The position numbers were made by a program, and so were the translations under genes. A stretch of DNA of 64,000 nt from Streptomyces paradoxus (GTDB lineage Bacteria; Actinomycetota; Actinomycetes; Streptomycetales; Streptomycetaceae). The stretch is taken from NCBI RefSeq assembly GCF_014202475.1, contig NZ_JACHGV010000010.1, forward strand, positions 124,001-188,000, written 5' to 3'. Under the pieces are notes generated by a model, which saw nothing but the letters and a program-made list of their open reading frames with translations, did no database searches and was not told the origin of the DNA. Positions within the stretch are counted from its first letter, which is position 1. Each line of letters starts with the position of its first letter. Positions 42,547-50,235 of the stretch are shown here, piece after piece.

Positions 42547-42780
42547 CTAGAGATGGACCACCGGGCAGGTCAGGGTGCGGGTGATGCCGTCCACCTGCTG
42601 GACCTTGGCGACCACCATGCGGCCGAGGTCGTCGACGGTGTCGGCCTGCGCCCGCACGATCACGTCGTACGGTCCCGTCACGTCCTCGGCCTGGATGACC
42701 CCAGGGATCTTGCTGATCGTCTCGGCGACGGTCGACGCCTTGCCGACCTCAGTCTGGATCAGGATGTACGCCTGTACCAC
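42547..42780 (-). CDS. Lrp/AsnC ligand-binding-domain protein (no HTH)
   Basis: 77 residues from GTG 42780 with GGAGG six bases upstream; longer upstream frame lacks coding character. The whole protein is a single RAM/AsnC effector domain (VQAYILIQTEVGKASTVAET, VTGPYDVIVRAQADTVDDLG, VDGITRTLTCPVVHL) without a DNA-binding part. Stand-alone RAM proteins bind amino acids and may modulate full Lrp regulators. Adjacent on the same strand to the DUF3515 gene (14-base gap), which it precedes in transcription. Confidence 0.92.
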   Translation of the reverse strand: MVQAYILIQTEVGKASTVAETISKIPGVIQAEDVTGPYDVIVRAQADTVDDLGRMVVAKVQQVDGITRTLTCPVVHL

Positions 42781-42986
42781 GGAACCTCCAGGGCGGCCAC
42801 GAGGATCATGTGGGGAAAAGGAACGCCACGGTATCGCGTCGCCGCTCGCCGCGGGGAGACCTGCGGGGACCGGGTCTTGCGCGCCGAGGTGCAGGTCCGG
42901 CAGAACTTGACGGTCACTTCGACCGTAGCGAGGACCGAGATGCCTCGCGACCGGGCATGGACAGGGACAGAAGGGGAGAAAGGGCA

Positions 42987-43952
42987 ATGAAGGGCACTGT
43001 TGGTGAGCTCGGTGAGTTCGGGCTCATCAGGGAGCTCACCTCCCGTCTGACCACCACCCCGGCGGTCCGGGTCGGCCCCGGCGACGACGCCGCCGTCGTG
43101 GCCGCCCCCGACCGCAGGGTCGTGGCGAGCACGGACATCCTGGTGGAGGGCCGGCACTTCCGGCGCGACTGGTCGACGGCCTACGACGTGGGCCGCAAGG
43201 CGGCCGCGCAGAACCTCGCCGACATCGCCGCCATGGGTGCCGTACCGACCGCGCTGCTGCTCGGCCTGGTCGTCCCGGCCGAACTGCCGGTCACGTGGCC
43301 GAGCGAGCTGATGGACGGCCTGCGCGACGAATGCCAGGTGGCGGGCGCCGCCGTGGTCGGCGGTGATGTCGTGCGCGGCGACTCGATCATGGTGTCGATC
43401 ACCGCGCTCGGCGATCTGCGCAACCAGGAGCCGGTGACGCGGGCGGGCGCCCGGCCCGGCGATCGCGTCGCGGTGACCGGCTGGCTGGGCTGGTCGGCCG
43501 CCGGGTACGCGGTGCTGTCGCGGGGGTTCCGCTCGCCGCGCGCGTTCGTGGAGGCGCACCGGCGGCCCGAGCCGCCGTACCACGCGGGTCCGGCCGCCGC
43601 CGGGCTCGGGGCGACCGCGATGTGCGACGTGAGCGACGGGCTGATCGCCGACCTCGGGCACATCGCCGAGGCGAGCAAGGTGCGGATCGACATCCGCTCC
43701 GGGGCGATCGACATCCCGTCCCAGATGAACGACATCGGGCAGGCCGTCGGGGTCGACCCCATGCAGTGGGTGCTGACCGGGGGAGAGGACCACGCCATCG
43801 TGGCGACGTTCCCGCCGGACGTGAAGCTGCCCGCCCGCTGGAAGGTCATCGGCGAGGTCCTCAACCCCTCGGCACTGCCCCAGGTCACGGTCGACGGGGC
43901 GCCGTGGACCAGCAAGGGCGGCTGGGACCACTTCGGGGACATAGAGTCATGA
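42987..43952 (+). CDS. thiL: thiamine-monophosphate kinase
   Basis: 321 residues from ATG with AGAAAGG upstream. Phosphorylates thiamine phosphate to the diphosphate cofactor. PurM-like fold: VRVGPGDDAAVV, STDILVEGRHF, QNLADIAAMGA, then AMCDVSDGLIADLGHIAE and LTGGEDHAIVATF. The stop overlaps the thiD start by four bases (ATGA), so both thiamine genes are translated together. Confidence 0.95.
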   Translation: MKGTVGELGEFGLIRELTSRLTTTPAVRVGPGDDAAVVAAPDRRVVASTDILVEGRHFRRDWSTAYDVGRKAAAQNLADIAAMGAVPTALLLGLVVPAELPVTWPSELMDGLRDECQVAGAAVVGGDVVRGDSIMVSITALGDLRNQEPVTRAGARPGDRVAVTGWLGWSAAGYAVLSRGFRSPRAFVEAHRRPEPPYHAGPAAAGLGATAMCDVSDGLIADLGHIAEASKVRIDIRSGAIDIPSQMNDIGQAVGVDPMQWVLTGGEDHAIVATFPPDVKLPARWKVIGEVLNPSALPQVTVDGAPWTSKGGWDHFGDIES

Positions 43953-44746
43953 TCCCGGGCGTCCTGACGGTGGCGGGCTCCGACTCCGGCGGAGGCGCGG
44001 GCATCCAGGCCGACCTCAAGACGATGCTCGCGCTCGGCGTGCACGGCATGAGCGTCGTCACGGCGGTGACCGCGCAGAACTCCCTCGGCGTGCAGGGGGC
44101 TTGGGAACTGCCCGTGGCGGCCGTGCGGGCCCAGTACCGCAGCGTCGTCGACGACATCGGCGTCCGGGCGGTCAAGACCGGGATGCTCGCCTCCGCGGAA
44201 CTCGTGGAGGCGGTCGCCGAGTTGATCGCGGGGACGGACGCCCCGGCCGTGATCGACCCGGTGGGTGTCTCCAAGCACGGCGACGCCCTGCTCGCCGCCT
44301 CCGCGCTGGACTCCGTCCGTACGAAGCTGCTGCCGGTGGCCACCGTCGCCACACCGAACCTCGACGAGGTGGCCCAGATCACGGGCGTACGGGTCGAGTC
44401 GGAGGCGGACATGCGGCGGGCCGCCGCGGCCGTCCTCGCGTACGGGCCGCGCTGGGCGCTGATCAAGGGCGGGCACCTGCCCGGTGACGCCGTCGATCTG
44501 CTCACCGACGGATCCGAGGAGCACTGGCTGCGGGCCCCGCGGCACGACAATCGCCACACCCACGGCACCGGTTGCACCCTCGCCTCGGCGATCGCCTCCC
44601 AGCTCGCCAAGGGGCAGTCCGTGCCGGAGGCGGTGGCGGCGGCGAAGGAGTACCTCACCGGGGCCGTCGCGGCCGGGTTCGCGCTCGGCGGGGGGATCGG
44701 CCCGGTGGATCACGGCTGGCGCCTCCGGGCGGCATCCGAGCGCTGA
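43949..44746 (+). CDS. thiD: hydroxymethylpyrimidine (phosphate) kinase
   Basis: 265 residues. Ribokinase-like enzyme making HMP-PP. VAGSDSGGGAGIQADLKTML at the N-terminus, VVTAVTAQNSLGVQG, VIDPVGVSKHGDALL and the anion hole RHTHGTGCTLASAIA with catalytic Asp near residue 212. Four-base ATGA overlap with thiL. Confidence 0.95.
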   Translation: MIPGVLTVAGSDSGGGAGIQADLKTMLALGVHGMSVVTAVTAQNSLGVQGAWELPVAAVRAQYRSVVDDIGVRAVKTGMLASAELVEAVAELIAGTDAPAVIDPVGVSKHGDALLAASALDSVRTKLLPVATVATPNLDEVAQITGVRVESEADMRRAAAAVLAYGPRWALIKGGHLPGDAVDLLTDGSEEHWLRAPRHDNRHTHGTGCTLASAIASQLAKGQSVPEAVAAAKEYLTGAVAAGFALGGGIGPVDHGWRLRAASER

Positions 44747-44767
44747 GGTGCGGGACGGGCGCTGGTG

Positions 44768-44828
44768 TGCCGTGCCCGGACATCAGCGCTGGTGTGCCGG
44801 GCCCGAGCGCCGATGTCCGGGCACGGCA
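44768..44828. repeat. large inverted repeat after thiD
   Basis: TGCCGTGCCCGGACATC (44768-44784) is perfectly complementary to 44812-44828; inside it a further 5-bp stem (after one mismatch) leaves a ~15-base loop. The same segment also contains a direct repeat, GCGCTGGTGTGCCG, at about 44759 and 44786. It precedes the terminator at 44830. Confidence 0.75.
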
Positions 44829-44829
44829 A

Positions 44830-44860
44830 AGAGCCGGTCCACCAGAGGTGGACCGGCTCT
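44830..44860. terminator. bidirectional terminator thiD/rpmB
   Basis: 14-bp perfect stem AGAGCCGGTCCACC/GGTGGACCGGCTCT with an AGA loop, between the convergent thiD and rpmB genes. Confidence 0.75.
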
Positions 44861-44896
44861 GCAGCGAACCAGCAGTGGCCGCGCGCTAGCTGAGCG

Positions 44897-45082
44897 TCAG
44901 CGCGAGACCTTGCCGGCCTTGATGCACGAGGTGCAAGCGTTCACGCGCTTCGGCGTCCCGCCCACCACGGTACGCACACGCTGGATGTTCGGGTTCCAGC
45001 GGCGGGACGTACGGCGGTGCGAGTGCGAGATGTTGTTGCCGAAGCCCGGCCCCTTGCCGCAGACGTCGCAGTTGGCAGCCAC
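44897..45082 (-). CDS. rpmB: ribosomal protein L28
   Basis: 61 residues. Large-subunit protein; NCDVCGKGPGFGNNISHSHR at the N-terminus, RWNPNIQRVR, and CTSCIKAGKV at the C-terminus. The two CXXC pairs mark the zinc-containing (C+) form, the housekeeping type rather than the zinc-starvation paralogue. Start ATG 45082 with GGAGTGACC upstream. The leader holds two perfect inverted repeats (45116-45139, 45194-45210). Confidence 0.96.
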   Translation of the reverse strand: MAANCDVCGKGPGFGNNISHSHRRTSRRWNPNIQRVRTVVGGTPKRVNACTSCIKAGKVSR

Positions 45083-45115
45083 GGGTCACTCCAAAGACTT
45101 CAGATGCACTTACGG

Positions 45116-45139
45116 TTGATCCCGGCAGGCCGGGATCAA
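45116..45139. promoter_or_regulatory. inverted repeat in rpmB leader, proximal
   Basis: TTGATCCCGGC-AG-GCCGGGATCAA, an 11-bp perfect inverted repeat ending 34 bases before the rpmB start codon. May be an mRNA hairpin or an operator. Confidence 0.6.
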
Positions 45140-45193
45140 GATTCTCGGGCTTTGTGGAGCCGGTCGAATCCGAGTGGCGTTGCCAGGGGGAAG

Positions 45194-45210
45194 GCCCGAT
45201 CAGATCGGGC
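45194..45210. promoter_or_regulatory. inverted repeat in rpmB/DAK2 intergenic region, distal
   Basis: GCCCGATC-A-GATCGGGC, a 17-base perfect palindrome midway between rpmB and the divergent DAK2 gene. Confidence 0.55.
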
Positions 45211-45349
45211 AACCGGAGCAGCATACAACGGCTGCACCCGTAGAACGAAACTACCATGGCAGCTCAGGGGCCCGGTCCCCTCCCTCTTCCGGTGAACACC
45301 GCCCCGGGGTCTACGCTGCGAGCCACGTCCAGCAGCTCAGGGAGGCGTA

Positions 45350-47062
45350 GTGGCGCAGGTGCCGCAGACATTCTTCGATGCTCTCGCGGTGCGCACCTGG
45401 TGCGGTCTCGCGCTGGAGACACTGGGGCGGGCGCGTGAGGAGATCGACGCGATCAACGTCTACCCGGTGGCGGACGGCGACACCGGCACCAACCTTTATC
45501 TGACGGTGGAGTCGTCGGTCGCGGCGGTCGAGGCGGTGTTCGCCGGGCACGCGGCGGGGTCCGGCCCCGGCGGGCCGACGCTCGCCGACGCCGCCCGCGC
45601 GATGGCGCACGGGGCGCTCATCGGCGCCCGCGGCAACTCCGGGACGATCCTCGCCCAGCTGCTGCGCGGCATGGCCCAGGTGCTGGCCGCCGACGACCCC
45701 GCCCACGCGGACGGCCAGGGCCTGCGGCTCGCCCTGCGGCAGGCGGCCGACTCCGCCCGCAGGGCCGTCGCCCATCCCGTGGAGGGCACCGTCCTCACGG
45801 TCGCCTCGGCCGCCGCCGACGCCGCGGACGACGCCCGGGGCGACTGCGGGACCGTCGCCCGGGCGGCCTACGACGGAGCCCGCGCGGCCCTCGCCGCGAC
45901 CCCGGGCCAGCTGCCCGTCCTGGGACGCGCCGGCGTGGTCGACGCCGGGGGGCGGGGGCTGGTGGCGGTGCTCGGAGCGCTGGTGGAGACGCTCACGGGG
46001 GAGAGGGCGCGGGGGGTGGCGGGGAGTGCGTACCCCAACCCCTCCGAAGGCCGAGTGGACCCCCCAGGGGACCGCGCGCCGGTCGACGGCGTCCCCGACG
46101 AGTGCGCCGACAGCGCCGCCGCCGTGCCGGGCCAGGAAGGGCCGGCCTTCGAGGTGATCTACCTCCTGGAGGCCGGGGACCGGGCCGTGGAGCGGCTGCG
46201 GGAGCGGCTCGACGCCCTCGGGGACTCCCTCGTCGTGGTCGGCGGCGACGGGCTGTGGAACGTCCACGTCCACGTGGACGACGCGGGCGCCGCCGTCGAG
46301 GCCGGCATCGAGGCCGGGCGGCCCCACCGGATCCGCATCACGCACTTCGGCGCGGGCGACGTCCACACCACCGGCGCCGAGCGGCCGCCCCGGGAACGCG
46401 CCCAGCGGGCCGTCGTGGCCGTCGTGCCCGGCGAGGGGCTGGCCGGGCTGTACACCGAGGCCGGCGCGACGACCGTGCTCGCGCGCCCCGGGGAGCCGCC
46501 CGCGAGCGGCGAGCTCGTCCAGGCCGTACGGCGGGCCCACGCCCGCGAGGTCGTGCTGCTGCCCAACGACGCCGATCTGCGTCACACCGCAGCGGCGGCC
46601 GCCGAGCAGGTCCGCACGGAGGGCATCCGGGTCGCCCTGATCCCGACCCGCTCGGCGGTCCAGGGCATCGCGGCACTGGCCGTGCACGAGCCGGACCGCC
46701 GCTTCGACGAGGACGTCGTGTCCATGACCTCCGCCGCCGGGGCCACCCGCTACGCCGAGGTCACCGTCGCCGAACGCCAGTCCTGGACGATGGCCGGCAT
46801 CTGCCAGGCCGGCGACGTGCTGGGGCTCATCGACGGGGACGTGGCCGTGATCGGCTCGGACATCGCCGAGACCGCCGAGACCGTGCTCGACCGCATGCTC
46901 TCGGCCGGGGGCGAGATGGTCACCCTGGTCCTCGGCGACGATGTCCCCGGCACTGTTGCCGAACACCTGGAGGGCCGGGTCCGCGAGGGGTACCTCGCCG
47001 TCGACACGGTCGTGTACCGCGGCGGACGGCAAGGGGCCCTGCTCCTCATCGGCGTCGAATAG
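45350..47062 (+). CDS. DAK2-domain protein, YloV/FakA-like
   Basis: 570 residues from GTG. The N-terminal DhaL/DAK2 domain contains NVYPVADGDTGTNLYLT with the Asp residues that bind Mg-ATP, and HGALIGARGNSGTILAQLLRG in short conserved blocks. The middle (~220-300) is a small domain ending in GLWNVHVHVDDAG, and the C-terminal half is the YloV domain (LPNDADLRHTAA, GMV-like strand VTLVLGDDVP). In Firmicutes FakA of this family phosphorylates fatty acids bound to FakB. The rpmB-yloV-recG neighbourhood is shared with Bacillus. Substrate here is an inference. Confidence 0.88.
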   Translation: MAQVPQTFFDALAVRTWCGLALETLGRAREEIDAINVYPVADGDTGTNLYLTVESSVAAVEAVFAGHAAGSGPGGPTLADAARAMAHGALIGARGNSGTILAQLLRGMAQVLAADDPAHADGQGLRLALRQAADSARRAVAHPVEGTVLTVASAAADAADDARGDCGTVARAAYDGARAALAATPGQLPVLGRAGVVDAGGRGLVAVLGALVETLTGERARGVAGSAYPNPSEGRVDPPGDRAPVDGVPDECADSAAAVPGQEGPAFEVIYLLEAGDRAVERLRERLDALGDSLVVVGGDGLWNVHVHVDDAGAAVEAGIEAGRPHRIRITHFGAGDVHTTGAERPPRERAQRAVVAVVPGEGLAGLYTEAGATTVLARPGEPPASGELVQAVRRAHAREVVLLPNDADLRHTAAAAAEQVRTEGIRVALIPTRSAVQGIAALAVHEPDRRFDEDVVSMTSAAGATRYAEVTVAERQSWTMAGICQAGDVLGLIDGDVAVIGSDIAETAETVLDRMLSAGGEMVTLVLGDDVPGTVAEHLEGRVREGYLAVDTVVYRGGRQGALLLIGVE

Positions 47063-47084
47063 CGCCGGGGCCGCCTCGACGGAA

Positions 47085-47254
47085 CTGGCGGGACGCGACG
47101 GGCTGGTGCCCGGCGGCCGCCACGCCGTCGCCGATCAGCCCTGGCTCGCCGGCCACGCCACAGCCGGCACCGTCCTCTTGTCCGCCACCGTGTTCCTGGA
47201 GCCGGCCGTGGCCGCCGCGGGCCGCTACGGCATCGAACAGGTCGGCGAACCGGC
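47085..47254 (+). pseudogene. polyketide synthase dehydratase-domain scrap
   Basis: In one forward frame after the DAK2 stop, about 55 residues read GRDGLVPGGRHAVADQPWLA, GHATAGTVLLSATVFLEPAV, AAAGRYGIEQVGE. This matches the start of a modular polyketide synthase DH domain (THPWLADHAVLGTVLLPGTA type) including the HxxxG pair, with Ser replacing the conserved Pro. There is no start codon, no further PKS sequence, and the TPR gene begins to end 40 bases on. It is a fossil of a lost or excised PKS insertion. Confidence 0.6.
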
Positions 47255-47293
47255 CCCAGCAAGCCCCTCTCGACATGCAAGTCGCCGTCGGGC

Positions 47294-50235
47294 TCAGTCC
47301 GGCCGCTCCGCCAGCAGCCGGAGCAGCTGCTCCGCCTCCGCCCGGCGGGCCCGGACCACCTCGCCCTCGCCGTCCCCGTCGGCCGCCTGCGCGCCGCCGT
47401 GTGCCTCGTACGCCGCCAGGACCGCACGCGCGCGTGCCACCGCGTCGGCGGGGCGGCCCAGGTCGGCCTCCAGCCGGCCCGCGGCGAGTTCCGCGCCGGT
47501 GCGGCTGTGCAGGGCGCCGTCCCCGAGGGAGGCGAACACCCCGGCCGAGCGCACCATGTGGGCCAGTGCCTCCTCCAACACCTCGCGGACCGGGGCGCCC
47601 CCGGCGTCCTCCTCGGCGGCGGAGCGGGCCAGCAGGTCGCCCGACTGCCGGTGGGTGTGGCCGAGTTCGGCGACGAGCTGCTGCCGGCTCTCCTCGTCGG
47701 CGGCTGCCTGCCGTGCCGCCTCGCACTCCCGTATCGCGTCCGCCATCAGGCCGCGTGCCTCGTCCAGCCCGGCCTTTGCGCGGAGCGCCAGCCAGGCGCG
47801 GGCGCGCAAGGAGCGGATCAGGCCGTGGGTGTTGCCGAGCTTGCGCCACAGGTCGCCCGCGCGCGCGTAGGCCCGGTCCGCCTCGGCGGGCAGCCCGGCC
47901 TGTCCGAGGGACTCCCCGGCCAGGTGGGCGAGGGTCGCGTGGTCGTGCTGCTCGGGCCAGTGCCGGGCGATCTCGGCGGCCTGCAGGCGACGTTCGGCGG
48001 CAGCCCGGTGCTCGCCGAGCTCGCTCAGGCAGTCGCCGAGCCACCACTGGGTCTGCACGACCGCCCCGTCGCCGTGCGTCTCGGCGGTCAGTTCGGGCAG
48101 CGCCGACTCCAGCACCTCCGCGGCCTCGGCCCACCGCCCCTGCCGCAGCAGGAAGCCGCCGAGCTGCTGTCGCGCCCAGGCCCCGAGCGTCGCCGACTCG
48201 CCCGCCTCGTCGGCCCAGTGGGCGGCCTCCAGGGCGTGCCGGGCGGCCTCCACGGCCTCACCCCGGCCGCCGACGACCTCGGCGAGCTGAAGGTGCAGCT
48301 GGGCCCGTCCGGGCGCCTCCAGATGCGCCCCGCCGTGCTCCAGGGCAGCCCGCAGCGTCGTTCAGCCTCCGCCATGTCGCCGAGATGGTGGGCCAGAGAG
48401 GCGAGCCGGGCCTCGTACTCCACCGCGTACCACGGCAGCTCCGCCGCCACGAACGCCGCCGCGCCCCGCGCGAACAGCTCCGCGGCCCTCTCCAGATCCC
48501 CGGCCAGCCCCGCCAGCTCCCCGAGCATCGCCCGGGCCTCGGCGACCCGGGCGGCCAGCCGTACGTCCTCCCCGGCCCGGCCCTCGACGAGCGCGAGGAC
48601 CTCCCGGACGGCGGCCTCGGCCTCGGCGAGAGCCGCCCCGTCGCCCTCGCCGCCGTGCGCCCGGCGCGTCAGGATCCGGGCCCGGCTCATCACGACGGAC
48701 GCCGTCTGCCGGATGCCCGTGCCGTCGGCGGCGTACAGCGCGAGGACCTCGTCGTACGGGCCGGTCACCGCCACCACGGCGCCCTCCACGTCACCCGCGA
48801 GCGCGCGGACGTACGCCCCACGCGCGCGTGCCGCCAGCGCCTCGCCCGGGTCACCCGCCTCCGTGTAGAGGCCGGCGGCGCGTTCGAAGAGCTCGGCGCC
48901 TTCGGGGCCGAGGGACATCGCCTCGTGGTCGGCCATCTCGGCACGGTCGCGCGGGTCGAGCCCGGCGCCCCCGGCGGCCTCGGCGGCGGCCGCCCACGCC
49001 TCCACGGCGCCCGGCCGCAAGGTGTCCGACAGCCGCCGTGCCTCGGCGAGCAGGGAGGGCAGATCCGGCTGCCCGCTGCCGGGGACCGGAACCGTGGGGC
49101 GGGCGGGCGGCGGGACCGGCCGTACCGACCGCACCCCCAGCGGCAGGCGCCCCACCAGCGGTTGCCGCGCCATCCGCGCGCGTGCCCGCTCGCTCACGTG
49201 CGTCGTGCCGTTGCGTTCGTCGAAGCGCGCGGCCAGGGCGAGGGCCACCTCGCGCGCGTGCGCTGCGAGTTCGCGGGCGGTCCACTCCCGGCCGGGCGGG
49301 CCCGGCACCTGCCGGTCGCCCAGCCCGAGGACGGTCAGCCGGTCCATGAGCAGGGCCACCACGCTCATGAAGTCCAGCTTGCTCTGCGGCTGCCCGTCGT
49401 CCGTGAAGTACGCCGGCCGCTCCGCGAGCAGCTCCAGACCCCGCGCCTCGTTGCCGGTGAGCGCGCAGAACTCCACGTGCTCCGCGTAGGCGCCGCGCAT
49501 GCTCTCCATCGACCGGACGAGCCGGAAGCCCCGCAGATGGCCGGCCCGGGCCTCCTCCTCACGTCCCAGCCTCAGCAGCGGCACCAGGGACGACGCGAGG
49601 GCCGTGTGCGGCTCGTGGGCGCAGGTGTACTCGCCCTCCAGCACCGGCCCCCACAGCTCCAGCGCCTGCGCGTCCCGCCCCTGCTCCGCCTGCCACCAGC
49701 CCTGCCCGTGCAGCTCGCACGCGTGGCAGTCGGCCATGCTGTCCCGGTCGGCCGCCAGCCACGCGGCGTACGCCCGCTCGGCCCGCGCCACGTCCCCCAC
49801 GTGCGCGGCCACACTGTGCTCGGCGCTGCGCACCGCCCGTTCCGAGTAACCGGCGAGCCGGTAGCGGTGCTCCATCTCGCCGAGCCACTTCTCGATCGAC
49901 GCGAGCGGGACGTGCGGCTGGTCGAGCATGCCGGCCGAGACCCATTTGAAGACCCAGTGCAGCGAGTGGGTCTCGTACTCGTCGAAGTCCTCGGGCCGTT
50001 CGTCCCACATGCGCAGCAGACGCGCGAAGGGGACGAACATCTTCCCCTTCTCGGAGCTGTAGTTGTAGACCTTCAGCTGGTGGCCGAGCGCCTCGATGAC
50101 GGCGAGCGGGACGTTCAGCTTCTCGGCCGCCGTCAGGAGCTCCTCCGCGCGGGCGTTGCGGGCCGGTCCCTCCGGCTGTCCGGAGTTCTCCGCCATCGCC
50201 TCGCGCAGGGCGTCGAAGTCGGTGATCTCCGTCAT
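47294..50235 (-). CDS. TPR protein paired with HSP90, with one-base frameshift
   Basis: ATG 50235 overlaps the HSP90-like stop codon (ATGA), so the two are coupled. The coding sequence runs from 50235 to about 48360 in one frame and from there to 47294 in another; restoring one base near 48360 (after MAEAER) joins them into about 980 residues. The N-terminal ~300 residues (VYNYSSEKGKMFVPFARLLR, WVFKWVSAGMLDQP) form a domain of unknown type. The rest is built of tetratricopeptide-like helical pairs (GDLERAAELFARGAAAFV, LGEHRAAAERRLQAAEIARH). Without the repair the protein would end in about 90 foreign residues. A sequencing error or a real mutation are both possible. Confidence 0.8.
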
